This document shows, piece by piece, positions 27,610-36,742 of a stretch of DNA of 64,000 nucleotides. Position 1 is the stretch's first letter. Each line of letters begins with the position of its first letter. A program made the position numbers and the translations under genes. Below the pieces are notes generated by a model that was not told the origin of the DNA, searched no databases, and saw only the letters and a program-made list of their open reading frames with translations. This stretch comes from Pectobacterium carotovorum (GTDB taxonomy: Bacteria; Pseudomonadota; Gammaproteobacteria; Enterobacterales; Enterobacteriaceae): assembly GCF_900129615.1 (NCBI RefSeq), contig NZ_FQWI01000003.1, positions 62,001 through 126,000 of the forward strand, written 5' to 3'.

Positions 27610-29423
27610 GAACTCTCCTTGGAATGGATCGTGATATGTCTTTTAGGTGTGGCAATCGACATATTGTCAATATCGTAAACTCCACCACCATCAACTATTC
27701 GTATTTTATGGTGAATTTCAAACACAGTCCTTCTCCCAGACTGTTCTTTCGGCACAGCGTAAGGCGAACGACCTTTTTTAATTAGTGCTTTATTAGCAGG
27801 CGAAAACTGCACCATTAATTCAGGACACTCTGCCACGGCTAACCAAAACGCCTCCCTGAAATCATCAAAACGTTCAAATTTCTGCCCTCTCAGTTTATCC
27901 GCAACCTGAGTGGGCACTGGCGCACCTAATCCTGAGCTGGCAGCTTCCAGCCATTTACCTTCACTACTCAATACCTCACCTTTTCCTGTCACGGTTCCGG
28001 GCTTATCCCGCCCTGATTGTAGATAAACATAGATCGGCTTTATCTCTGAACCATCAGGAAACACCAAGATCCAGTCATTAAAATCATGCTCATCTGGCAC
28101 AGGAAACGGTGGCGTTGTAGTTTCCGTTTCATCTTCTGGGATAGGATAGATCAGGATGGTAGGTTGATCGATAGGGTTGACCGGACTTCCTGTATGCGCA
28201 ACAGGCTCTGACCCCTCTGGCTTTTCTGGTGTCCATGTGATGGTCGGGCCATCCAGACCGGGCGCGGGTGTGAAAGTATAGCCCTGAATCTTTGCATCCC
28301 ACACCATATTGGCAACACGAACGCCTTCATACGGCGTTCCTTCCCCCGTATGAACACCATAGACCTGCATTTTTCCATGAATATCAGGACGCCAGAAAAA
28401 ACGAACACGCGTCGTTGCTGTTTCACCAGCCCAGCCTTTACGTCGCAATTCATCTTCCAGCCAATGTTCGTCTCGCCCCGGCACCTTATCACTGCCTTCC
28501 CCCGCAGACGGGATATAGAGCGCGGAGGCTAATGCGCCAATATATGGCACACTTCTTGCCGCACTCAGCACGCCACCTAGAGACCATTCTCCCCAGACTT
28601 GTGTCATGACTCCCGTCGCGGCCAGTAAGCCGACATCTGCACTGGCGACAGGCTCTTTCTGTTTTTCTGCGACTACCGAGTCAATAAGCGGTTTGGCAAT
28701 GGGGACTGAGGAACGCGTTTTGTCATCAGCAGCGACCAACAAATCAAACAGGGTCTTATACCAGGGTTCTTGTGGAAGAGGTTTGGGAGGAGGTGGCTTG
28801 GGTGAAGGTGTTGCGGTTTCTGATACCGCTGTTTTCTTCTTCGTCGCCTGTGCATGTTGCACAACTTCATGCGTATTACTTGCAGAATGATAATCATAGC
28901 CACAGCAATCGTCTTGTTCGGGCTGGGCAAACAGCACCATGTCCCCGAAATTTTTGACCGGCTCTTTTTCCGTCCTTGCATGAATACAACCTTTATCCTG
29001 TAAACAATATTTGGCGTAAACAGGAGGAACGGTCAGCATTGGTGTTAATGCCAACAATGGCGCACGGGTTAATGCAGCTTGTTTCGCGCATTCCTGAACA
29101 GGAGAACGATGTGGGGTATCACCAATGATGACGTTGCCACTGCCGGAGATAATGACCCCGCCGCAATTGATGCTATCGCCAATACGCGTAGCGGGCTTGC
29201 CATTAATGATAACAGTCGATGAACCTTCGGCGATTTTTCGGGAATGAACACCATGGGGTGCATTGGGACAAGGGCAACCGTGCAGCAGAACGGTATCGCC
29301 TTTACGAGCAGCGGGCTGACCATTAATGATAACGTCAGGACTGCCTTCGGTTATCGGGGTTTCGGGGAAGCAGTCATGACCACTTCCGATATCGTTAAGA
29401 CGGGCAGCACCCGGCATCGTCAT
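27606..29423 (-). CDS. PAAR / S-type pyocin / HNH DNase antibacterial effector, copy 2
   Basis: 605 residues from ATG 29423, same ribosome binding site as copy 1. Residues 1-540 differ from copy 1 at only scattered positions, including the PAAR units and pyocin S domain. After residue 540 (ending CPELMVQF) the last 65 residues change: ALIKKGRSPYAVPKEQSGRR, then FEIHHKIRIVDGGGVYDIDN and TPKRHITIH. The HNH histidines remain, so it is still a DNase. The change coincides with a different immunity gene, the pattern of toxin-tail exchange. Confidence 0.9.
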   Translation of the reverse strand: MTMPGAARLNDIGSGHDCFPETPITEGSPDVIINGQPAARKGDTVLLHGCPCPNAPHGVHSRKIAEGSSTVIINGKPATRIGDSINCGGVIISGSGNVIIGDTPHRSPVQECAKQAALTRAPLLALTPMLTVPPVYAKYCLQDKGCIHARTEKEPVKNFGDMVLFAQPEQDDCCGYDYHSASNTHEVVQHAQATKKKTAVSETATPSPKPPPPKPLPQEPWYKTLFDLLVAADDKTRSSVPIAKPLIDSVVAEKQKEPVASADVGLLAATGVMTQVWGEWSLGGVLSAARSVPYIGALASALYIPSAGEGSDKVPGRDEHWLEDELRRKGWAGETATTRVRFFWRPDIHGKMQVYGVHTGEGTPYEGVRVANMVWDAKIQGYTFTPAPGLDGPTITWTPEKPEGSEPVAHTGSPVNPIDQPTILIYPIPEDETETTTPPFPVPDEHDFNDWILVFPDGSEIKPIYVYLQSGRDKPGTVTGKGEVLSSEGKWLEAASSGLGAPVPTQVADKLRGQKFERFDDFREAFWLAVAECPELMVQFSPANKALIKKGRSPYAVPKEQSGRRTVFEIHHKIRIVDGGGVYDIDNMSIATPKRHITIHSKESS

Positions 29424-29794
29424 TTTCCTTTGACAGTAAACCATTCCTTTTGATGGCTAAATATTGGGCGTTTTTTATGGGGGATTCAATATCGAAACCG
29501 CTATCAGGCTTGGATACTGACGTTGTTAACTAGATTTTTATTTAGATTCAGCTCTTCCTCTCAGAGAATTCATCTAATTATTTGAAGGTTATATACGATA
29601 TAGAATTTGATGTTTGCCGATGATCCGCATTGTGTCGATTATCCCCATTATAATTCTGTGCTGGGTTATCATCATGATTAGAATCCTAAAGGCGATGACT
29701 GCTTGCGCTATTGTGTATTCTTACTTACCCCTATCATGTCAGAAGTTTTTGGTGCTTTTTTTATCCTGTTTGCCTCTGTCGGAGAGCCGCTCTG
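29424..29794. other. Intergenic: effector 5' flank and LysR promoter
   Basis: The left 80 bases repeat the 5' flank of effector copy 1 (GTTGGGCGTTTTTTATGGGG and GATTCAATA). The remainder is AT-rich leader of the LysR gene; a frame from 29711 runs into that gene but has no ribosome binding site. Confidence 0.6.
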
Positions 29795-30688
29795 ATGTCG
29801 TTAAAAGCCTTACGCACATTGGTCGCGATTGCTCAGTATGGATCGTTTGCCCGTGCGGCTGAAGCCGTATGCCTGACGCAATCTGCCGTCAGCCTGCATG
29901 TCCGCAGCCTGGAAGAAGACTTCAAGGTGTCGCTTTTCGATCGCTCACGTCGCATCCCAGTACTCACCGAAGCCGGACATCGCGCAGTGGAGCAGGCGCG
30001 GGATATCCTTGCGCAGTATGACGGCATTGCCGCCGAGTTAGGCGAGGGTGGGGAACTGGCCGGACGCCTGAGAATTGGCGCGATCCAGACCGCACTGGCT
30101 GGCGTTTTGCCCGCCGCGCTGGCCGCATTGCGTCGCGCTCATCCACGCCTGCGTGTTCTGGTGAATTCGGGGATGTCGGCGGAGCTGGCAATTCGCATTG
30201 ATGCTGGCGAACTGGACGCCGCTGTGACCACCGAGCCGGTAAAACCTTATCCAACCGGTCTGGTGAGCACGCCACTGTATCAGGAAGGATTCTGGATCGT
30301 TGCCCCACCGGCGCTGGCGTCTCTGGATGCCAGACAGCTCCTGCAAGATCGTCCTTTCATTCGCTTCGATCGTCGTGCCTGGGCTGGGCGAACTATCGAT
30401 CGCGAGCTGCGCCGCCAGCGTCTGCGGGTACAAACCGATATGGAGCTGGACAGTCAGGACGCGATTATTCAGATGGTCGCCAGTGGGCTTGGCGTAGCGG
30501 TGATTCCACTGTCCGAGCGGGAGAAGAACCGTTTGGATAATCTGGTCTGTATCCCCTTCGGCGAACCTCAGCAGCAGCGTCGTGTTGTGCTGCTGGAGCG
30601 CGAAGACCGCCCGGCAACGCGACTTGCTGCGGCGCTGGCGGAAGCGATTCGAACACAGTCTGGTGACGATGTCATTCATGAGAAATAA
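29795..30688 (+). CDS. LysR-family transcriptional regulator
   Basis: 297 residues from ATG 29795 (GGAGA upstream), which gives the standard start MSLKALRTLVAIAQYGSF. Helix-turn-helix: FARAAEAVCLTQSAVSLHVR. The C-terminal effector domain includes LRIGAIQTALAGVLPAAL and the late GVAVIPLSERE. It precedes the aminotransferase and exporter genes by 88 bases in the same direction and is a likely regulator of them. Confidence 0.85.
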   Translation: MSLKALRTLVAIAQYGSFARAAEAVCLTQSAVSLHVRSLEEDFKVSLFDRSRRIPVLTEAGHRAVEQARDILAQYDGIAAELGEGGELAGRLRIGAIQTALAGVLPAALAALRRAHPRLRVLVNSGMSAELAIRIDAGELDAAVTTEPVKPYPTGLVSTPLYQEGFWIVAPPALASLDARQLLQDRPFIRFDRRAWAGRTIDRELRRQRLRVQTDMELDSQDAIIQMVASGLGVAVIPLSEREKNRLDNLVCIPFGEPQQQRRVVLLEREDRPATRLAAALAEAIRTQSGDDVIHEK

Positions 30689-30776
30689 TTGAGTTAACGT
30701 CGATTTAATCTCGTTTTTTTCTCATCAGAAGTCCCGCTATGGTAGTGCCAGTTTCTTCACTTTCAGGTACTGACTC

Positions 30777-31937
30777 ATGGTGTCCACTTCGCAGTCCATT
30801 TCCCCTCCGCTATCACCGATTTTGCAAATGGCTCGGCGAGCCGCAGCGCGACGAGCCGAAGGGCATGATGTTATCGATCTGACATTAGGTGAGCCTGATT
30901 TCAGCGCGCCTGAGCATGTGATTAGTGCGGCGCACGAGGCACTCGCACAGCCGTTGACCTATTCACCGGCGAATGGTCTACCGCGCTTACGTCAGGCGAT
31001 TCGGGCGCGGTTGCAGCAGGATCGTTGGCTAACGTATGGCGATGATCAGATTGCCGTTGGGTGTGGTGCAAAGCAGATTATCTTCAATGCGTTCCTCGCC
31101 ACGCTACGGCCAGGGGATGAGGTCATCATTCCTGCACCCTATTGGGCAAGCTACCCCGACATGGTGCGGATGTTTGGTGGCGTGCCGATTATCCTGCCAA
31201 CGGAAACGCGGAACGGGTTTCGGCTGGAACTAAAATCCCTTGCGGCAGCGCTGAGTGACCGTACACGCTGGCTGGTACTTAATGCGCCGGGAAATCCGTC
31301 GGGTGCCACTTATGAGCCAGCGGCGTTGCTGGCCTTTACGGAAATTCTTCGTCAGCATCCTCAGGTGCGTGTGCTCTCGGACGATATCTATGCGCACATC
31401 CGCTTTGGTTCGGAGCCTTATGCCACGCTGGCGACTGTGGCAGAGGATATGAGAGAGCGTACGCTCTTGGTTGATGGCGTTTCCAAAGCGTATGCCATGA
31501 CGGGTTGGCGCGTGGGGTGGGGCTGCGGTTCGGCGGAACTGGTTCGGGCGATCACATCGATACAATCGCAGAACTGTACGCAGACCAGCACGCTCAGCCA
31601 ATTGGCGGCTATCGCTGCGTTGGAAGGGCCGCAGGATGGGTTGGCAGAACGAGCGGTAATCTATCGGCAGCGGCGCGACGCGGCGTTGACGGAGTTACGC
31701 CGTAGCCCACGTATCGACGTGATGACGCCCGATGGGGCGTTTTACCTGTTGCCGAAAATTCTCGGTGTGCGTGACGATAATGCGTTGGCATTGCGCCTGC
31801 TTGATGCGGGCGTCGCGACGGTTCCGGGAAGCGCATTTGGTGTTCCGGGTCACCTGCGTGTGTCTTTCGCTACCGATTTGGCGGTTTTAGTCAAAGGGTG
31901 CAGACGGATTGTTACCGTGCTGGAGGCAAGCGAATGA
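30777..31937 (+). CDS. PLP-dependent aminotransferase, class I (aspartate/aromatic type)
   Basis: 386 residues. Fold-type I features: substrate/cofactor region DLTLGEPDFSAPEHV, GAKQIIFNAFLATLRPGDEV, the NAPGNPSGATYEP motif (Asn binding PLP), DDIYAHI, and the Schiff-base lysine in DGVSKAYAMTGWRVGW near residue 235. The conserved arginine near LRVSFAT binds the substrate carboxylate. The amino acid used is unknown. Stop overlaps the start of the exporter gene. Confidence 0.88.
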   Translation: MVSTSQSISPPLSPILQMARRAAARRAEGHDVIDLTLGEPDFSAPEHVISAAHEALAQPLTYSPANGLPRLRQAIRARLQQDRWLTYGDDQIAVGCGAKQIIFNAFLATLRPGDEVIIPAPYWASYPDMVRMFGGVPIILPTETRNGFRLELKSLAAALSDRTRWLVLNAPGNPSGATYEPAALLAFTEILRQHPQVRVLSDDIYAHIRFGSEPYATLATVAEDMRERTLLVDGVSKAYAMTGWRVGWGCGSAELVRAITSIQSQNCTQTSTLSQLAAIAALEGPQDGLAERAVIYRQRRDAALTELRRSPRIDVMTPDGAFYLLPKILGVRDDNALALRLLDAGVATVPGSAFGVPGHLRVSFATDLAVLVKGCRRIVTVLEASE

Positions 31938-32860
31938 TCGTCTCGCTCCTGCTGGCGCTGTTGCCTATCGCGCTACTGATCGTGTTGGGCTCGTGGTTAC
32001 GTCAGCGTGCTTTTCTGACGGCGGCATTTTGGCCACAGGCTGAAAGGCTGGGTTATTACCTTCTGCTTCCCGCACTATTTCTACATGGGCTGGCGACAGC
32101 GCGTCTGGATGGCGTGCCGGTAGCAGCGATGATCCTGACGCTGGTGTGCTCGACGCTGGCTGTCGCTGTCGGACTAGTCGCAGTACGTCGCTGCTTTCCC
32201 GTTGATGATGCGGCGTTTACCTCGATATTTCAGGGCGGCGTCCGTTTTAATAACTACGTTGGCGTGTCTGCCGCTGCCGGGCTATTTGGTGCACACGGTG
32301 TGGCACTTGCTGCCGTTGCGAACGCGGCGATTGTGCCGACGGTCAATATTCTCTGTGTCTTGATTTTCGCCCGCTACGGCAATGCCGGGACGCCGTCATT
32401 CAAGAATATCGTGAGGCTGCTGGCGCTAAACCCGCTGGTGGTGGCCTGTGCCATCGGCATTACTTTGCAGATTACCGGGTTAGGGTTGCCGCCGGGGATT
32501 GAGCCGGTAATGAAATCATTGGGACAGGCGTCGCTGCCGCTCGGGCTGCTGTGCGTGGGCGCGGCGCTGGATTTCTCTGCCGCGCGCAGCTGGCTGCGTC
32601 CTGTAGTGATTGCATCATGCGCGAAATTTATTGCGATGCCGCTGGTGACGATCGTCGCCTGCCACCTCTTTGGTCTGTCTGGCCCAGCGGCGATTGCTGC
32701 ACTGCTGTTTCAGGCGCTGCCGACGGCATCGTCGTCTTACATCATGGCTCGTCAACTGGGGGGGGATGCGCCATTGATGGCGGGCATCATTGCGGTTCAG
32801 ACACTGGTGGCGGGCATTGCGCTGCCGATTGCCGTCCTTGGGCTGAGCGGACTGTTATAA
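31934..32860 (+). CDS. AEC-family (auxin efflux carrier-like) transporter
   Basis: 308 residues from ATG 31934, overlapping the aminotransferase stop by four bases (ATGA). Ten hydrophobic segments; RFNNYVGVSAAAGLFGAHG and GQASLPLGLLCVGAALDF are typical of bacterial AEC permeases. The coupling to an aminotransferase suggests the exported or imported compound is an amino acid or its keto acid. Confidence 0.85.
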   Translation: MIVSLLLALLPIALLIVLGSWLRQRAFLTAAFWPQAERLGYYLLLPALFLHGLATARLDGVPVAAMILTLVCSTLAVAVGLVAVRRCFPVDDAAFTSIFQGGVRFNNYVGVSAAAGLFGAHGVALAAVANAAIVPTVNILCVLIFARYGNAGTPSFKNIVRLLALNPLVVACAIGITLQITGLGLPPGIEPVMKSLGQASLPLGLLCVGAALDFSAARSWLRPVVIASCAKFIAMPLVTIVACHLFGLSGPAAIAALLFQALPTASSSYIMARQLGGDAPLMAGIIAVQTLVAGIALPIAVLGLSGLL

Positions 32861-32969
32861 ATTCCTCGAATGTTCTTTTTGTAACAATGCCTTGCTAACG
32901 ATGTGGTGATTTGTTCTTTTCTATCTATTTGTATTTTAAATGAATTAATCCTTGCGTTGAAATGACAAT

Positions 32970-32992
32970 AATAATGCGTATAGTTATCATTT
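32970..32992. promoter_or_regulatory. Possible Fur-binding region upstream of the siderophore receptor
   Basis: AATAATGCG followed by TATAGTTATCATT: AT-rich hexamers resembling NATWAT repeats with an imperfect dyad, about 80 bases before the receptor start. It is a weak match, supported mainly by the type of gene it precedes. Confidence 0.35.
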
Positions 32993-33068
32993 ACTTTTCT
33001 GTGCAAATGTTGACAAGAAACGCCTCAGCATCTCGCCAAAATCACCATCAGTTAACCGAGGATATACC

Positions 33069-35288
33069 ATGTCTTTTAGAGTTACTCGCGCCGAAAAAAC
33101 GCGCGTTTGTGATTCTTCGCTGGCCGGAGTAAAACCATTCGGAGTCTCTCTTCTTGCCCTGTTGATCTCAGCCTCTTTCCTGCCTGCTCAGGCCACTGCC
33201 GAAGAAAATCCCGCTTCAGGCGATACGCTTGTCGTTAGCGCTAATGCCAATGCCAACGCCAACGCGGAAGCCAGCGATCCGCAGGATTACAGCGTGAAAG
33301 TGACTAACGCCGGAACGAAGATGACGCTGACGCCGCGTGATATCCCACAGTCGGTGAGCGTCATCAGCCAGCAGCGTATCGAAGATCAGGGCCTGCAGAC
33401 GATTGGTGAGGTGATGGCGAACACGACGGGTGTGTCTTCTAAAATTATTGACTCCGAACGTGTGACGTATTTCGCGCGTGGCTTCCGCATCACTAACTAC
33501 CTGTTCGACGATATTCCAACGGTGGTGAATGAAATTTGGGATTTTGGTGATTCAGGCTCAGACACGGCGATTTACGATCGTATTGAGGTGGTGCGTGGGG
33601 CGACTGGGTTAATGACCGGAACGGGCAACCCTTCTGCCGCGGTAAACATGGTGCGCAAGCATGCGGATAGCCGCGAGTTCAAAGGCTCGGTATCCGGCAG
33701 TTACGGTTCGTGGGATAAACAGCGGATGGTGACCGATCTGTCTGCGCCGCTGACGGAATCCGGTAATGTGCGTGGACGCGTCATTGCGGGCTATCAGGAT
33801 AATGACACCTGGCTCGACCGTTACCACAACCGTAAAAAATTCCTCTACGGCGTGATCGATGCCGATGTGACCGATTCGACGACGCTCTCCCTCGGTTATG
33901 ATTATCAGGAAGCCAATACCGATAGCCCAACGTGGGGCGGATTGCCGACGTGGTTCACTGACGGCAGCCGTACGCATTTCGGACGTAGTTTTAACTCTGC
34001 ACCTAACTGGAGCTACTCCGATAAAACATCGAGAAAAGTGTTTGCCGATCTAACCCAGCGTTTTGATAACGGCTGGCAAGTACGCATGAATGGTACGCAT
34101 GCAGAAAACGACTTTGACTCCAAACTGATGTATGCCAATGGGTTCCCAGATAAAGATACCGGAATACTGGTTGATCCGTTCGGCAGTAATGTCGGTGCTT
34201 ATGGTGGATGGAATAAGGGAACACGTAAGGTTGATGCGATTGATACCTATGCTTCCGGCCCGTTCGAGCTACTGGGACGCCAGCATGAGTTGGTGATAGG
34301 CGGCAGCTACAATCGACAGCGCAGCCAGTTCTATAACTCGCAATCGACGATCAGCTCGGCAGACATGGGTAATTACTATAACTGGAATGGCAATATTGCC
34401 GATCCAGCCTGGGGTGCTTGGGCAGATTATGAACACTCAACCACGCGTCAAAAATCACTCTATACCTCGGCGCGTTTCTCTCTGGCCGATCCGCTGCATC
34501 TGATTGCAGGCGCGCGTTATACCGACTGGAGCATCATTGGTTCGACGGGTGACACCAGCAATAATCGCGTCACGCCTTATGTGGGTCTGGTGTATGACAT
34601 CAACGATACCTGGTCGACGTACGCCAGCTATACCGATATCTTCCAGCCGCAAACGCAAAAAGATATTAATAAAAAATACTTGTCTCCGACTACGGGCAAA
34701 AACTACGAAACTGGTGTTAAAGGGGACTGGTATAACAGCCGCCTGACCGCGTCGGTATCCGTTTTCCGTATTGAACAGGATAATGTGGGACAGTCAACGG
34801 GAATCGCAATTCCCGGCGGCGGTGGCGAATTTGCCTACCGTTCAGTTGATGGTGTCGTCAGCAAGGGTATTGAGTTTGAAGTGAACGGTGCGGTGACGGA
34901 CAACCTGCAAATGACGTTTGGCGGTTCGCGCTATGTTGTTGACGATCAGGACGGTCAGTCGGTTAACCCAGAACAGCCGCGCACGTCGTTCAAGCTGTTT
35001 ACCCGCTACCAGTTGCCAATGGTGCCGGATTTAACCGTTGGCGGCGGCGTGAACTGGCAAAATGGCATCTGGCAGGAAGGTTCTGGCCCGCAAAACACCA
35101 CGCTGCGTGCCGAGCAGGGCAGCTATGCGCTGGTTAACCTGTTTGGCCGCTATCAGGTGACCAAACAGCTGGCGGTACAGGCGAATATCAACAACCTGTT
35201 TGATAAAGAGTATAGCGACTACCTTGCGCCTTATGCCGTGTATGGCACGCCGCGCAGCGTCTCGATGACCGTCAACTATGCTTTTTGA
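33069..35288 (+). CDS. TonB-dependent siderophore receptor (FhuE-like)
   Basis: 739 residues. Signal peptide ends AQATA near residue 42; TonB box DTLVVSANAN follows; then plug (PRDIPQSVSVISQQRIEDQG, EVVRGATGLMTGTGNPSAAV) and barrel, ending YAF. The arrangement GASGLMTGxGNPSAAVN is typical of FhuE/FoxA/FpvA receptors for hydroxamate siderophores such as coprogen. No synthesis or ABC uptake genes adjoin it. Curiously, the mature N-terminus has a hexanucleotide-repeat-encoded run of Asn-Ala pairs. Confidence 0.85.
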   Translation: MSFRVTRAEKTRVCDSSLAGVKPFGVSLLALLISASFLPAQATAEENPASGDTLVVSANANANANAEASDPQDYSVKVTNAGTKMTLTPRDIPQSVSVISQQRIEDQGLQTIGEVMANTTGVSSKIIDSERVTYFARGFRITNYLFDDIPTVVNEIWDFGDSGSDTAIYDRIEVVRGATGLMTGTGNPSAAVNMVRKHADSREFKGSVSGSYGSWDKQRMVTDLSAPLTESGNVRGRVIAGYQDNDTWLDRYHNRKKFLYGVIDADVTDSTTLSLGYDYQEANTDSPTWGGLPTWFTDGSRTHFGRSFNSAPNWSYSDKTSRKVFADLTQRFDNGWQVRMNGTHAENDFDSKLMYANGFPDKDTGILVDPFGSNVGAYGGWNKGTRKVDAIDTYASGPFELLGRQHELVIGGSYNRQRSQFYNSQSTISSADMGNYYNWNGNIADPAWGAWADYEHSTTRQKSLYTSARFSLADPLHLIAGARYTDWSIIGSTGDTSNNRVTPYVGLVYDINDTWSTYASYTDIFQPQTQKDINKKYLSPTTGKNYETGVKGDWYNSRLTASVSVFRIEQDNVGQSTGIAIPGGGGEFAYRSVDGVVSKGIEFEVNGAVTDNLQMTFGGSRYVVDDQDGQSVNPEQPRTSFKLFTRYQLPMVPDLTVGGGVNWQNGIWQEGSGPQNTTLRAEQGSYALVNLFGRYQVTKQLAVQANINNLFDKEYSDYLAPYAVYGTPRSVSMTVNYAF

Positions 35289-35359
35289 CGATCAGCGCTT
35301 TCTGACGAGCAACGCTTTCTGACGATCGATAATGTCGTCTAAATCTTAAGTAAAACATC

Positions 35360-35388
35360 ATCCCCCGCCGACAGCATCGGCGGGGGAT
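35360..35388. terminator. Bidirectional terminator between receptor and dehydratase genes
   Basis: ATCCCCCGCCGA-CAGCA-TCGGCGGGGGAT, a perfect 12-bp stem. It is followed by TTTTCT rightward and is 4 bases beyond the end of the leftward gudD-like gene. It serves the receptor gene best. Confidence 0.9.
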
Positions 35389-35392
35389 TTTC

Positions 35393-36742
35393 TCAACGAA
35401 CCAGCGATGGCCGTTTGGCGTTAAACGACCAGTTGGGAATTAAAAACTGCATACCGAGCGCGTCGTTACGGTTTTTATCCGGGAGTGAGAGATAAAGCCG
35501 GTGCGCCTCCTCCACCCGTTTCCTGTTCAGCGTAATCCCTAATCCCGGCCCTTCAGGCAAGTGTAAATGGCCTTTTTCAATTCGCGGGGCTTCATGGGTG
35601 AGCTGCTGCCCATCCTGCCATATCCAGTGGGTATCAAACGGCGTGATGCGTTCGCCCGGTGCGGCGGCACCCAGATGAGCCACCATGGCGAGCGAGATAT
35701 CGAAATGGTTGTTGGAATGGCAACCCGTGGTTAACCCCCATTCGTGGCACAGCTGCGCCACGGTATTGGCATGGCGCATGGTCCAGAAGTGCGGATCGGC
35801 CAGCGGAATATCGATGGCGTTCAACTGGATCGCGTGATTAAGCTGGCGCCAGTCGTTAGCAATCATATTGGTTGCTACGGGAATGTTGGTGGCGCGTCGG
35901 AATTCGGCTAGGGTTTCCCGGCCGGAATAGCCGTTCTCTGCGCCGCACGGATCTTCCAGATACGGTATTTGCCCCTGTAGCTCTCCCCCCATGCGTATCG
36001 ATTCATCCAGAGACCAACTGGCGTTGGGATCCACGGTAACCCGCGAGCCAGGGAAGTGGCGCAACAGCGCTTTTACTGTCTCAACCTCTTTTTCGCCGTG
36101 ATGCACGCCGCCCTTGAGTTTGAAATCGTTAAAACCATAAAGATCGCTGGCGGCTTCCGCCAGACGAATCACGCCGTCGTCGTCCATGGCTGCCTGATGG
36201 CGCAGATAAAACCAGTCGTGTTTTCCGGTTTCGCCGGGCAGGTAATTCATATCGGTTTTTGTGCGGTCGGCAATGTAAAAAAGGTATCCCAGAATCGGAA
36301 TCGACTCGCGCTGCTTACCGCTGGCCAGCAATTCTGCAACCTGAAGGTTTAAGAACTGCCCGGTCAGATCCAGCAGCGCGGCTTCCGTCGCGGCTACCGC
36401 ATTATAAAATTTCTCTGGGTTCATCTGTGGAATGTGAATCGCGGTGTTGTCGCTCTGTCCGCTACTCAGATTGCGCTTATCGCTTTTAAACAGCGTGCTC
36501 AGCGTGGTGTTCAACTTGAGCAGCGTTGTTCCCTCCACCTGCGGGATGAAATCGTTGAGCACCGCGAGCGTGCTGGAATGGCAGGGACATTCCCCTACGC
36601 CGGTATTGCCCGCGCTGTCTGTCAGCGTCACCAGAATTCGGGTGAAGTAGCAGTTGTGCGCACCGCCAATATTCAAAAGCATGCTGTCATATCCGGCGAC
36701 CGGAATGACTTCCATTTTTTTAATGATAGGGCTGTCAGACAT
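35393..36742 (-). CDS. Glucarate dehydratase family protein (GudD/GudX-like)
   Basis: 449 residues, enolase superfamily. Key regions: the KxK base in FNDFKLKGG, metal ligands DPNASW, EDPCGAENGYSG and ATNMIANDW, and the catalytic His in TGCHSNNHFDIS. The C-terminus (DALGMQFLIPNWSFNAKRPS) matches GudX and GudD. Residues about 50-100 (CPCHSSTLAVLNDF onward) diverge from the usual glucarate dehydratase, so the substrate may be another aldarate or related acid. The start lies 8 bases inside the end of the MFS gene, so the two are coupled. Confidence 0.85.
   Translation of the reverse strand: MSDSPIIKKMEVIPVAGYDSMLLNIGGAHNCYFTRILVTLTDSAGNTGVGECPCHSSTLAVLNDFIPQVEGTTLLKLNTTLSTLFKSDKRNLSSGQSDNTAIHIPQMNPEKFYNAVAATEAALLDLTGQFLNLQVAELLASGKQRESIPILGYLFYIADRTKTDMNYLPGETGKHDWFYLRHQAAMDDDGVIRLAEAASDLYGFNDFKLKGGVHHGEKEVETVKALLRHFPGSRVTVDPNASWSLDESIRMGGELQGQIPYLEDPCGAENGYSGRETLAEFRRATNIPVATNMIANDWRQLNHAIQLNAIDIPLADPHFWTMRHANTVAQLCHEWGLTTGCHSNNHFDISLAMVAHLGAAAPGERITPFDTHWIWQDGQQLTHEAPRIEKGHLHLPEGPGLGITLNRKRVEEAHRLYLSLPDKNRNDALGMQFLIPNWSFNAKRPSLVR

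Noticed and set aside
35288..35340. Short direct repeats (GCTTTCTGACGA) after the siderophore receptor
   Set aside because: Only two imperfect units; probably a local duplication without function.
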